Source: Selaginella moellendorffii (lineage: Eukaryota > Streptophyta > Lycopodiopsida > Selaginellales > Selaginellaceae). From it: a stretch of DNA of 64,000 nucleotides. The translations under genes were made by a program, and so were the position numbers. Positions 1-10,317 of the stretch are shown here, piece after piece; position 1 is the stretch's first letter, and each line of letters opens with the position of its first letter. The notes under the pieces are model-generated. The model was given only the letters and a program-made list of their open reading frames with translations, did no database searches and was not told the DNA's origin. The DNA lies in the NCBI RefSeq assembly GCF_000143415.4, contig NW_003314416.1:67332-131331 (forward strand). The letters are read 5' to 3'.

Positions 1-1325
1 GTGGTCATCCCATGACCACACTTTAACACTTTTATAATGTTCTACAATATAAGAATCATCATTTTCAATATCTTTTTTTCAATCCTACTAAGTTTTTTTT
101 CATTCATGGGTGGTTATTTTATGACTACACTTTAACATCTTTATGATATTCTAAAATATGGGAAATACCATTTTTAATATCCTTCCCTCAATTCCACCAA
201 GTTTTTTTTTATCCACGACAGTGCTTGTTAACAATATCACTAGATTAGAGCTCTAGAGGCCCAATCATTAAGTTCCATTTACCTTTAAGACTTCTTCACC
301 ACGTGATTATACTCTTGGTCATTGAGCAAAAAGATTACTCCTCTTGTTTTCCATATATATATTAGCCTTAAAATTTAAACCCTAAATCAAGTCACCCCAT
401 TTATCTATCCATATTCACTCTAACTTTGAACTTTTTAATAGTTATATCATCACTCACCACATGGGTGTAACAATTTTAGGTTATATTAGCCATTTACATG
501 GAAATATAGAAAAGAAAGAAAGGTATTTTAGATTAAAAAATTATAGTTAATTTACTATAAAAAGTGTTTAACAATTATTATAAAAGGATTTTATATGTTT
601 TGTTTTAGTTAAATAAAGTAATATTTGTGATGTTTAATTGACTATTTCACAAAATAAAGCTGAAACATATATAATCAAAACAAGTGTGTGAAAATGACTT
701 TAAAATTATCATTTTGCAAACAATATAATATGCTTTTCATGTTTTTTAGTAAGAAAAATTTATTTCTTTCTGTGTTTATAATTATAAACTTTTCACCTAA
801 ATACCAAGGGTGAGTTCAATAGCTTATGTTTAAAAATATACAAAAATAGAGTTAAGTCATAAATATTCACATTATAGTTATTACAAAAAAACTATCCATT
901 TATTTAAGAATATGTAACTATATTGAAATAAGCGATGTTCCCACAACCCAAACAATCCTTTGAATAATGTCTGCATTTGGGTGATGACTCAGGGTTGTTA
1001 TTGTTTCCTTTTATTATTTGTTATTGTTTGTAATTGTTTGTAAAGAGTAATGAAAATCAATTGATTAGCAAAACTGGAAAGAAAAAGTTTAATTACTTAT
1101 AAAGTTTATTGTAAACTATAATAAAAGATAAAATAGTCTCACCAATTTTTTTTCTAATATATAATCATTGAAAAAATAATTACTTTATCTTATGCTCATA
1201 ATACCAAACTTTATTTCAGCATTAAGAAAACTATAGTTTTAGGAATACATTCAACTGAGTTTTAAAATTCTTTCAATAAATAATACTTAATAATAATAAC
1301 ACACAAATAAATACATGTTACATAC
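1..1325. other. AT-rich gene-free stretch
   Basis: The stretch is strongly AT-rich with no supported open reading frame. Bases about 1-108 and 109-218 are diverged copies of one another (same order of a catgaccacactttaacac-like block, a tctacaatat-like block and a poly-T run ahead of a tcattcatgg/tatccacgac-like end), so this is an old tandem duplication of about 109 bp. I see nothing else in it that I can name. Confidence 0.6.
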
Positions 1326-1931
1326 AACAGCATCCTTGGCAATACTGTTCTGGACACCAAGCTCATCCCAAATATCATCATCAAAGACTCCCATAGTGGG
1401 GACAAGCTTGCCTAGTGGAAAATAGCCTCATATTGGCAACTGTGGATGCCAATACCACTACACACTTTCTGATCCCCATTGCATCCACAGCATTCAGTTT
1501 ATCCTCTTTGCGGATCCACGGGCAGGTCGACCGATAGGCGCTGTTCTCACAATCTAAGTGTTAGCCATGCTCTTTCACTGTCACTCACCTCCAACCATGT
1601 AAATTATTCGTTGCGTTTAGGGCAAATTCAAATGTGTTCTTGGCTCTCGAGCGGCGCGCTACTTAATGGCGGAGCTTGCAATCGCTTATTCCCCGGACCC
1701 TCTCGTTCATAAACAATTTCTCCTGGCGTGCTGCATGCTTGACGATTGGAACGAATCTTAATGGCCGACGTCGCGCTTGGCACTGATTCCTTCGCGTTTT
1801 GACTCAAAACCCTCACTTTCAATCGATTCATTCCAGGCGAGGCGAGTGAGGCGAGCGAGCGAGGCGAGAGAGAAAACTATCTTTTGTTTCTTTTTGTCTC
1901 TCTCTTCTGTCGTTCTCGTTAGATCGTGATC
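1326..1931. other. Upstream region of the peroxidase gene
   Basis: Base composition shifts from AT-rich to mixed around 1330. Bases 1330-1500 have codon-like texture on the minus strand but are interrupted by stops, so this could be a relic of an unidentified gene or element. A purine-rich leader (GAG/GCGAG repeats, about 1836-1876) and a pyrimidine-rich stretch precede the ATG at 1932. No promoter motif could be placed with confidence. Confidence 0.3.
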
Positions 1932-3147
1932 ATGCTGGCGATCTTGCTGATCTTGTCGCTCCTGGGAAGCTTAAGCTTTGCCAATGCTCAGGAATCATCA
2001 AGCGGCGGCGATGGTGGCAGTGGGCTCAAGCACAAATTCTACGCGCTCTCGTGCCCCCAGGCAGAGGATATTGCTCGAAGAACGCTCCAACGAAACAGGA
2101 TGAGCGATCCCACCGCCCCTGCGGCGCTCCTCCGCGTCGTCTTCCATGATTGCCAGGTTGAGGTACGTGATTGCGGTGATCGTGACGATTCTTGAGAGGA
2201 AAGGAGGGAAGAGAAAGCTCTCGACTTGCTTTTGCAGGGATGCGATGCTTCGATTCTACTCGAGACATCTTCCGCGATGACCGCCGAGACCGTGTCGGAG
2301 AAGAATTTCTCCATTCGCCGCTTGGATTACATTCACGACATCAAGGCCGCCATTGAAAAGGAATGCCCCGGCATCGTCTCTTGCGCCGACATCATCGTTA
2401 TGGCTGCCAGGGACGCCATCGCAATGGTGTGGGGATCTTTTCTTGTTCGATCGATCGATCGATCAGCTTGAGTTGAGGAACTTCTAACACTTTGCTCTTG
2501 ATCTTGCAGTCTGGTGGTCCACAAATCTCGATCGAAACTGGGCGAAGAGACACTCTCTTCGCCAGTAACTTAAACGCGGACGAAGCGCTGCCCCCTCCAA
2601 CATTGACTGTGAGTGAGATGCTCGACACTCTCGCGGAAAAAGGCCTTGACATCGAAGAGAGCGTCGCCATCTTAGGTAAGAAAACCATCCCAATCCCATC
2701 TCCGCATCGATCGATCATGGATTGGTCGATTTCTTGGCAGGAGCTCACACATTGGGCGTTGGGCACTGCCTGAATTTCATCAATCGCTTCGATCCCCAGG
2801 ACAATGGCCCCCAGATGTCGCCCTTCTTCTCCACGGCGCTCAGGGTCTTGTGCCAATCACCCCCTTCGATGAGCAATGCCACATTCGCGCCCAACGATCT
2901 CACCAATTTCATGTTTGACAACCAGTACTTCCGCGATCTGCAAGGCCAGCGCGGATTGCTCACCGTGGACGCGGAGCTCGCCATCGATCCACGCACCAAG
3001 AAGCATGTCGATCTCTTCGCGCTCAATCAGCTCCTCTTCTTCGCCAAATTCAGCGACGGCTTCGTCAAGCTCACCAGCTTCAATGTGCTCACGGGCAGCG
3101 ATGGTGAGATTCGGAGGGATTGCCGGGCTGTGAATCGAGAGCCCTAG
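1932..3147 (+). CDS. Class III secretory peroxidase
   Basis: Four exons: 1932-2162, 2238-2426, 2510-2675, 2741-3147; 330 residues. The upstream GTG at 1926 is ignored in favour of the ATG at 1932, which opens a hydrophobic signal peptide (residues 1-20, ending near FANAQ). Seen: distal haem helix with FHDC (His about 72), GCDAS, SCADII, and proximal haem motif GAHTLG (His about 198); paired cysteines expected of the family are present. Three introns sit at the classical class III positions. Such enzymes oxidise phenolics with H2O2 in the cell wall or vacuole (family knowledge). Oddity: the usual FVxGCD linker after FHDC reads QVEGCD, and the loop around residues 85-95 is unusual. Substrate cannot be told from sequence. 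Confidence 0.93.
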
Positions 3148-3505
3148 GAGAGCTCTGATCTTGGGGACGTAAAAAAAGATTTCACGATGAGCGATCACTG
3201 TTCGTTCTTTGATGCTCCAGGCGCGTATTTTCCCAGCCTTTATGACGCGTTTGATCGCAGCCGTTGGATTGGCCCTGGGTCCGACGGCTGTGGCTGGCCA
3301 CAGTTGTTGTGGCTATGGCGACCAGGAGCGCTTAGCGATGGCGCTCGGGCGGGCGCGACGCACCGCCTTCGTGTTCTCTCCAGGTAATCGCGATGCCGCA
3401 GCGCATTCTCGAGAATCCGCGAGGATCAGTTCTAGATTCTAAGGCATGGATTGGAGCGGATGATCCAGCTCGGGAAGGTTAGATCGAGCGCAGGAGGAAG
3501 AGGAG
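3148..3505. other. Intergenic region, peroxidase to kinase
   Basis: It contains the peroxidase 3' end and the kinase 5' leader. Short open frames exist but none resembles a protein, and no repeat was noticed. Confidence 0.4.
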
Positions 3506-4825
3506 ATGGTTCATCTGTCATGCAAGACGGAGTCGGCCGTGATCACTTGCAAGGCTCACAAGGACGACATCGAGCCGGCCAAGCTCAAGACGTTTAGGTA
3601 CAAGGATCTCGAGGCTGCCACTGGGGGTTTTGCGCGAGAATTCTTGCTGGGAAAGGGCAGCTATGGCTGGGTCTACAAGGGCTGCCTCAGGGATGGCAAG
3701 CTCGTCGCGGTCAAGCGATCGTCCCTGGCCAGGAAGAACAGCCAGGACGATAATCCTCTCGACAACGAGCTGGAAATTCTCTCCAAGATCAGGAGCACGC
3801 GGCTCGTCAATCTGGTGGGCTATAGCAGGGACAACAAGGAGACCGTCTTGGTGGTGGATTACATGGCCAATGGAACTCTTCACGACATCCTCCACTGCCG
3901 GAACGAGCCACTGAGCTGGAGCATTCGCGTCCAGGTCGCGCTCCAGATCGCCAAGGGGTTGAGAGCTCTCCACAGCGCGTCACCTCCAGTGATCCACCGC
4001 GATATCAAGTCGTCCAACGTTTTGATCGACGCGGACTGGAACGCTCGGCTAGCGGACTTTGGTCTGGCTCTTCGTGGGCGGATCGAGGACGTGATCAGGC
4101 TCTCCACTCCACCGGCGGGGACGATGGGATATCTGGATCCGGGATACGTGAGTCCCGGCCACTTGAGCACCAAGACGGACGTGTTTAGCTTCGGGATTCT
4201 CTTGCTGGAGATCATGAGCGGCAGGAACGCGATCGACGTGCAGTACTATCCTCCCAACATCGTCGACTGGGCGCTGCCGCTGATCAAGCAGGGAAAGGGT
4301 GCTGCGATCTGCGATCCAAAGTCCAAGCATCCCACCAATGCCGAGGCTCTCAACGAGATGGCTGGAGTTGCTGCTCGCTGCGTCAGGCTCTCGAGCTCTC
4401 GGAGACCAACGATGGCCGAGGTTGTCAAGGAGCTGCGGGAGATCAGCAAGAGGATCCAGATGCCCATCTGGAACAGCATCGTCAAGCCGCTCAAGTCGTC
4501 GCTGGATCTGGCAGCCGAGGGGTACGATCAGTGGAAGCTCTACAAGCGATCGTCCTTGCTGGAGGTGAAGAGAAAGCTCGAGAGCAAGAAGATTGTGAAT
4601 AGCAGCAGCGCCAGCAGCAGCAGCGCCGCCAGCCGAGAAGGCAGCAGCTGTTCTTCGCTAGCAATCGGGGATGATCCATGTATGGATCCGATCGTCAAAG
4701 CGCCAGGGACGAGGAGAGCAAGAGTGAGGATGATCTACGCGGAGGACAAGCTCAAGCTTGATGTGAACAAGACGTCCAAGAACAGATCAAACGGACCGAA
4801 GATGGGCGATTTCCTCCTCACATAA
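3506..4825 (+). CDS. Receptor-like cytoplasmic kinase (CRINKLY4-related type)
   Basis: Intronless, 439 residues, ATG at 3506. There is no signal peptide or transmembrane segment, so it is a cytoplasmic RLCK. Protein kinase domain about residues 40-330: glycine loop GKGSYG (49-54), VAIK-type lysine K70, catalytic HRD (164-166), DFG (184-186), and activation segment GTMGYLDPGY typical of plant RLK/Pelle kinases. The short N-terminus with MxxLSCxxES and the architecture resemble Arabidopsis At3g51990/At5g23170-type kinases (recall, not searched). The C-terminal tail (about 370-439) is serine-rich then basic and probably disordered. All catalytic residues are present, so it is likely active; ligand or receptor partner unknown. 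Confidence 0.9.
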   Translation: MVHLSCKTESAVITCKAHKDDIEPAKLKTFRYKDLEAATGGFAREFLLGKGSYGWVYKGCLRDGKLVAVKRSSLARKNSQDDNPLDNELEILSKIRSTRLVNLVGYSRDNKETVLVVDYMANGTLHDILHCRNEPLSWSIRVQVALQIAKGLRALHSASPPVIHRDIKSSNVLIDADWNARLADFGLALRGRIEDVIRLSTPPAGTMGYLDPGYVSPGHLSTKTDVFSFGILLLEIMSGRNAIDVQYYPPNIVDWALPLIKQGKGAAICDPKSKHPTNAEALNEMAGVAARCVRLSSSRRPTMAEVVKELREISKRIQMPIWNSIVKPLKSSLDLAAEGYDQWKLYKRSSLLEVKRKLESKKIVNSSSASSSSAASREGSSCSSLAIGDDPCMDPIVKAPGTRRARVRMIYAEDKLKLDVNKTSKNRSNGPKMGDFLLT

Positions 4826-4956
4826 AACAGCGTACGGAATGATGATTCATGAGAATATTCCCGAGCTTTGTTTCCATATTCATGATCTAAACCCCTAGGC
4901 GCCAATTTTCGAGGGCGCGTCCAGCATTGATTCGATCGGCGCTCTCGCGGCGGGCG

Positions 4957-6111
4957 ATGGCAAGAAGGGAGAGGGTCCCCTTTCACGTCGGCGAGGAGGT
5001 CGAATGCACGACATTCATGGAAGGGTATCGAGGCGCTTGGTTTCGTGGCAAGGTAAAGGAATGGCGGCGCTGTTTTGCTCGATCTTGAGGCGTTCTTCTC
5101 ACAGATTTTGGAGTGGAAGAGGCCTCCCAGCGGCGCAAGATGCTTGGTGCGATATTTGGATTTCACAGATAGTATGTGGTGTTGTGGTGATTCTTTCCTC
5201 GGACGGATTTCTCATCTCCCCTCTCCCCTCTCACATTTCTCGCTCGAGCAGGAGACTACTCGCACAAGCTCTATCAGGTGGTGCCAAACAAGCGGCCGAT
5301 GAAGAGGATGATGGTCCGGCCAGCGTATCCTCTCATGGTCGCTCCGGCCGATCCGAAAGAGGTTTCCAAGCTACATTCTTTCTTCGATCGGGATTGGGCG
5401 GTGGGAGATCACGCCGACTACGTGCTGAGCGGCGCGTTTTGGGAGTGTATGGTGATCGAGATGGTGAGCGCCGAAGTTGTGAAGGTAGGAGAGCGTGTGA
5501 TTCTCTTTCCTGTCCTTTAAGTCGGTTTTGTTTCCTTGTCACACAGATTCGGTGCCCCGATTTTCCGTTTGGAGAGGGAGGAGACTATCAAGTTTGCAAG
5601 AATGAGCTGAGACCAGGCTTGCAATGGTCGATGGAGTCTGGCTGGTCCGTCAAGAAAAACACGCTCATGCCTGAGGTTTGTGTGAGCACTTCTTCTTTGT
5701 TCATCACTCAACTACTTATGTGCAGCTTCCTCCTCTGGTAAACCTGGAGAGTCCTGCTTTTGCTACTCGACGAGAAGAAAGACACAAGCTTTCTCCTAAA
5801 GGTATGGTGGCTTTGTTGTTCTTTTGAGACCTGAAAGCTGGAATGCAGTGGCGAGCATGATCACAGACTCCGGACCTGATGAAAGCTCGACGTCATCTGC
5901 TCCATGTGCGGCAGAGAATGAAAATGCAGCAGCTGATCAAGGATTCCTTGACGAGCAAACTACGTCAGATGAGGAGGAGTTGGAAGATATGTCCACGCTA
6001 GGAGAAATGGTGGAGAAGGTCAGATTCATGAGGGACGTGCTCGAGTATGGGATGCGAGGCTGTTTAGCGCTCAGATCGCAAGTAGACTGGGAGATAGTTG
6101 CTAATCAGTAG
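4957..6111 (+). CDS. Agenet/Tudor-like domain protein
   Basis: Six exons inferred by phase: 4957-5052, 5105-5171, 5252-5484, 5547-5675, 5726-5801, 5849-6111; 287 residues. Tandem Agenet (plant Tudor-like) modules: an N-terminal GEEVECTTF...GAWFRGK motif, a tryptophan-rich second half (ILEWKRPPSG...RYLDFTD), then a second module ending in the family-typical LRPGLQWSMESGW segment. The C-terminal third is acidic (TSDEEELEDMS) and ends in a short helical segment. Family members bind histone tails or link chromatin to other nuclear factors; no enzymatic domain is visible. The junction 5801/5849 was chosen because it is the only AG that keeps frame. Specific function unknown. Confidence 0.75.
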
Positions 6112-6348
6112 GATTACTTACTACTTCGGGGATAGTCGACGACCAGTATCTAACTACAGAAGCACCTTTCTGGACGCAGAAGGAAATGATGCCGGACTGG
6201 GAAAAAAAGAAGCTCCACTCAGAAGCACATCAGGAGCACAGTGGTTCAGATGATGATGACAGGATCAGACAGCAGAAACTTGCTTCAAGCACACTCAGCT
6301 CAGCTCAAGTCCAACTTCGTCATCCTCAGCGCTCCCTTCTCGAGTTCT

Positions 6349-8163
6349 ATGGATGCGTGCAAGCTCTGGTTGATCGCTTCGAGTCTTGTACACTGGCTGT
6401 TGCTCTTGAAGACGAGTCACGGGACGCCGCTGCCACCAGTTCGCTGCTTGGCCAACGGGAGTTTCAACTGCACTGTGTCTGGGACGTATGGGACGTGGCC
6501 CGATCGCTCACCATGTAGAGCCGCACGAGCTTTGTTCCCTGCTTCGGAGGAAGAGCTTGTCACTGCTGTGGCCTTTGGATCTCGGAACAAGATGAAGATG
6601 AAAGTTGTAAGTAAATCTTCTCACAGCATGACCAAGCTCGTCTGTCCCGGGGGTGACGAAGGTCTCATCATCAGCACGCAGAAACTCGACCGGATTGTTC
6701 AAGTGGATCCATCTACAAAGACCGTCGTTGTAGATTCGGGGGTTCAGCTCCAGGACTTGGTGGACAGCGTTGCTAAATTCGGGCTCTCGCTGCCGCATTC
6801 TCCCTACTGGAACGGGCTTTCCATTGGAGGAGTGATAAGCACGGGAGCTCATGGGAGTTCTCTGTTCGGGAAGGGATCTGCAGTTCACGAGTACGTCATC
6901 GCCATGAGGCTGATAGTTCCGTCTCCTTCGGCCGAAGAAGGATACGCCAGAGTAATCAACGTAACAAGTGAGGCGATGCTCAACGCTGCAAGAGTATCGC
7001 TTGGAGTTTTAGGCGTCGTCTCGCAAGCCACGCTCGCTCTAGAGCCGCTCTTCAAGAGGTCCGTCCGAATCCAGCAGAAAGCCGATGCAAGCTTGGAGGA
7101 TGAGATTGTAGAGCATGGCAGGATGGCCGAGTTTGGAGACGTTGCCTGGTATCCGTCGCAAAAGACAGCTCTCTTCCGGATTGATAACCGAGTTCCGGTG
7201 GACACACCAGGGGAGGGAGTGAACGAGTTTCTTGGTTTCAGACCCGAAGCAACTGCACTGCTAAGAATGCTGAGGATGTCTGGTAAGTTCTAGTTTCCTT
7301 GGTTCAAACAGAGAACACAGAGAGCGTTGACATTGTGCTTATCTTGTGCAGAGGAGCTTTACGAAGCCACCAACAATCCAGCCGGTAAATGCACCATGTC
7401 CACGCTCCAGGTCGACACTCTAGTCATGGCCGGAATGGGATTCAAAAACCAGCTGCAAAAGTTCACCGGATATCCAGTCATTGGCTTCCAGAACAAGATC
7501 CAGACAACCGGTACCTGTGAGAACGTCCTGGATCAACACCACTTCTGTCCGTGGGATCCCCAAGCACACGGCTTGTTCTTCCACCAGACAACCGTCTCCA
7601 TATCGCTGGACAGGATCCGAGACTTCATTGTGGACGTGAAGAAGCTGCGGGACATGAATCCGAGCGCCTTCTGCGGCGCCGAGCTCTATTATGGCGTGCT
7701 GCTGCGATACGTGAGAGGATCCATGGCCTTCTTGGGAAAATCTGAGGATTCGGTGGACGTCGACATCACATACTATCGATCCAGGGACGCACACACTCCC
7801 AGGCTGAATCAAGACGTCTACGAGGAAATCGAGCAGCTGGCGGTGTTTAAGTACCGGGGTCAGCCGCACTGGGGGAAGAACCGCAACGTTGCTTTCATAG
7901 GAGCGGCTGAAAAGTATCCAGGCCTCGCCACCTTCTTGCAAGTGAAGCAAAGCCTTGATTCTGAGGGGCTCTTCTCCAGCGAGTGGTCGGACGCCATGCT
8001 TGGATTGAGCTCCAGCGGCGTGGCCAATAGCCAGGCAAAGCACTGCGCGCTCGAGGGGCTTTGCCTGTGCTCCTCGGACGAGCACTGTGCACCCGAGAAG
8101 AAGTACTACTGCCGTCCAGGGAGAGTTTTTGCAAATGCCAGAGTTTGCCGCAAGGGAAGCTAA
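6349..8163 (+). CDS. L-gulonolactone oxidase-like FAD oxidoreductase
   Basis: Two exons: 6349-7282 and 7352-8163; 581 residues. The frame is open back to 6241, but the ATG at 6349 gives a hydrophobic secretory N-terminus (about residues 4-22), so I start there. FAD-binding type-4 fold about residues 55-240, with a conserved SHS (His about 92) where gulonolactone oxidases carry the covalent flavin histidine, and SIGGVISTGAHGSS. The ALO-type C-terminal domain follows, and the end is cysteine-rich (CALEGLCLC...HC), typical of plant GulLO proteins. Family role: aldonolactone oxidation linked to ascorbate in the secretory/apoplastic compartment; many plant members have narrow or weak activity, so the substrate is uncertain. 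A decayed copy of its 3' end lies at 17895-18030 on the other strand. Confidence 0.88.
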
Positions 8164-8239
8164 GCAACTACGGTTCTTGAAGTTGAAAACATAACTCCTT
8201 TATTGTAGAGATGAGAGTTCTTGGAGACCTCTCTGGGTG

Positions 8240-9114
8240 AGTGTGGGTGGAGTCGAGAGCTCACGAAATCGATGGAATGAGTGATCAAGGTATGCATTTG
8301 CTCCGGCAACAAAATGGGCTCTTCCAGATCGAGAGGATCGCTGCTGCCTGGAGCACTGGCGAGAGGGTCGGATCGAATAGAGTCAGGAGAGCCGAGCTGG
8401 TTACGGCGATCGAGCAGTGGGATTTAAGACGGTCCATTTCGCTGCGGTGGCTGCTGGTTTCCACACCAATAAGTTTGTGGTGTCGGTGTTCATCACAATG
8501 CACAGCAGATGCCGCAGCGTGACACTTGCAAGGGAGGTGTTTGACGCGATGATCCAGCGCGATCTTGTTGCCTGGGACTCCGTCATCCTGGCTTATGTTG
8601 ACAATGGCAATTTCTCCTTGGCTTTGAGCCTGTTCGCGAGCATGGACCTTGAAGCCGACGCGTTTGCTTATGTCGCAGCGCTCAAGGCTGATTAGCAAGA
8701 GAAGTCTATCTCCGCGTGAGTTTGCTCGAGAGAGCCATTGCCATTTCACGAGCGATTGAAGCAGCGAGGCCTCCAATCGAACGTTCTACAAAGATATCAA
8801 GCCGCAGGGACTTGAGTCGTGGCGAGCGCAGTCATGGACATGTACTCCAAATGCCGGAGCTGGGGAAGTGCTCTCGAGTTGTTCTTCGAGAGAATGACGA
8901 TGAGATGCTATGAGCCTGATAGTTTCACGTGCATTGCGGCGCCCAAAGCTTGCGGTGGCCTTGCCAGGATGGGAAGTGAAGGCTCAGAGAAGCTAGTGCT
9001 CTTGAACAAAGGAATCGTCATCCACAAGCAAGCCGTGGAGCATGGATTCGCTTCAAGCTTAAAGGTGGCGAGCACCCTGGTTTACATGTATAGCAAATGC
9101 GGGGACATGAGGTT
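8240..9114 (+). pseudogene. PPR pseudogene (copy of the 5' half of the 14962-17760 gene)
   Basis: Frames are broken but readable in pieces: about 8241-8410, 8417-8695 (ends at a TAG), 8716-8800 and 8819-9114. Each piece is a close match to the N-terminal half of the intact minus-strand PPR protein. Shared blocks include SRAHEID, HFAAVAAGFHTNKFV and MDMYSKCRSWGSALELFFERM. Relative to that gene there are point stops, frameshifts and a roughly 285-bp internal deletion near 8780. Homology stops abruptly near 9114, after a YMYSKCG motif. It starts about 80 bp behind the GulLO stop, exactly as the GulLO relic precedes the intact PPR gene on the minus strand. Confidence 0.85.
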
Positions 9115-9654
9115 AATGCGTCCCTGGCTGCTTCAAGCTTTTCTCTTTTAGGCGGGTGGGGGAGATTGGCTCCCTAGATCTACGATTCCGCAACCACCTC
9201 GTGAACCCACAGCCCATTGGGGCTCTTTTTATCCAGTGCGAGATTGTGCGTGGGAGAAAGGTGGCGGGGGTGTATGGTATGGTCGTCTTGGTGGCTTCAC
9301 GGCGCCTCCCTTTAATTGATGCCAGTCTAAGGCCGGTGCACTGTGGAGGGCGGCTGCTGATCGTGAGTGACGCAAGCCGGGACGGGGAACTGGGGATCAG
9401 ACACAGACCTGAACGCGTACTGGAGTCCGGTTGCGAAACGCTCCACAGTGACTGTTTGCTCGAGAGTGAGTTCAAGAGTGAAATGTAATTTCTGTGCTGC
9501 ACCGACGAGGTTGATAAACTGTGGGTGTTGATGCGGTCATCTAAGCTGTTGTTGAGCTATGAATTGAGCTCCATGAGGTGGAGCAGTCGGCAGTGGGATC
9601 CAAGTGCTGCTTTGACTCTCACTACATTTTAACAGTCACTTTTTATATATTTTA
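9115..9654. other. Unassigned insert between PPR relics
   Basis: The sequence is unlike both flanks: GC-rich to about 9490, then mixed and AT-rich near 9630. A 110-codon plus-strand frame and a 129-codon minus-strand frame are both open across 9113-9502, but neither looks like a known protein and each shadows the other. It begins exactly where PPR homology ends, so it may be the edge of an inserted or rearranged segment. Identity unknown. Confidence 0.35.
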
Positions 9655-9876
9655 TCATGTGTTTGATCTTCCACCAGATGCCTGAGCTCTAGTGGACGTC
9701 GAGATCTTCGAGCTCGCAGTTCTTCGACCAAATGGAAGAATTGGGGCAAAAGATCGGAGATTTGCAGCTAGCATGCTTTCACGCTCGATCTCTTTATTTG
9801 AAAACGATGGAATAGCCTTTGAGAACGCTTCCAAAGCGCGAGATTCTTCGCCATTCTCAGCGTGGCCCGAGATCAA
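9655..9876 (-). pseudogene. PPR motif fragment
   Basis: The minus strand encodes a single PPR-like stretch (ISGHAENGEESRALEAF) that closely matches the relic at about 19430-19470 (VHAENGEQSRALEAF). The adjoining plus-strand segment at 9680-9735 matches 18490-18560. It is too short and isolated to be a gene. Confidence 0.55.
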
Positions 9877-10029
9877 AGCGTCTCACAGGCAAGGCATCCA
9901 GAGAGCCTGCTGCAAGAAATGTAAATCGCTGCGCCACGCCTCGAACAAAACAATCGAACCCCACTATCGAAGAACCCTAAAACAGCTCTCTCTTCCCTCT
10001 AGATCTTGCAAGAGCGCTGAAAGATCGAT

Positions 10030-10260
10030 GGAAGGAGCGATCAGGGTTTGTTCTCCAAATCGAGAGTGGCGGGTCATCCGGCAAGGGGAAAAAAGAGCCT
10101 GTGGAGCCAAGCCAGGGATTTGGATAGAGGGACGATGGTATGCGCTGCGGTGGCCGCTGGTTCTCACACCAAACAAGTATGCTCATCACAATGTATGACA
10201 AATGCCGTAGCGTGGCACTTGCGAGGGAGATGCTTGCTGCTTGCTGCTGCAGAGAGGATG
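10030..10260 (+). pseudogene. PPR 5' fragment
   Basis: In shifting frames this reads as the N-terminal region of the 14962-17760 PPR protein: a CAAVAAGSHT block followed by ITMYDKCRSVALARE. The ATGGAAGGAGYGATCA start-like context at 10028 is also shared with that gene's 5' region. Several frameshifts disrupt it. It lies directly upstream of the intact PPR gene at 10318 but in another frame and is not part of it. Confidence 0.65.
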
Positions 10261-10317
10261 GCAACGCTGCTGGCTTCAAGGTTTTCAGACACCAAGAAGT
10301 AATGCTCGGTGAGGAGA

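Noticed and set aside
1330-1500. Minus-strand coding-like texture before the peroxidase gene
   Set aside because: Stops interrupt it and no family could be recognised, so it is mentioned only as a possible relic.
6241-6348. N-terminal extension of the GulLO protein
   Set aside because: The frame is open but starts with GTG, and starting there would bury the clear signal peptide that begins at 6349.
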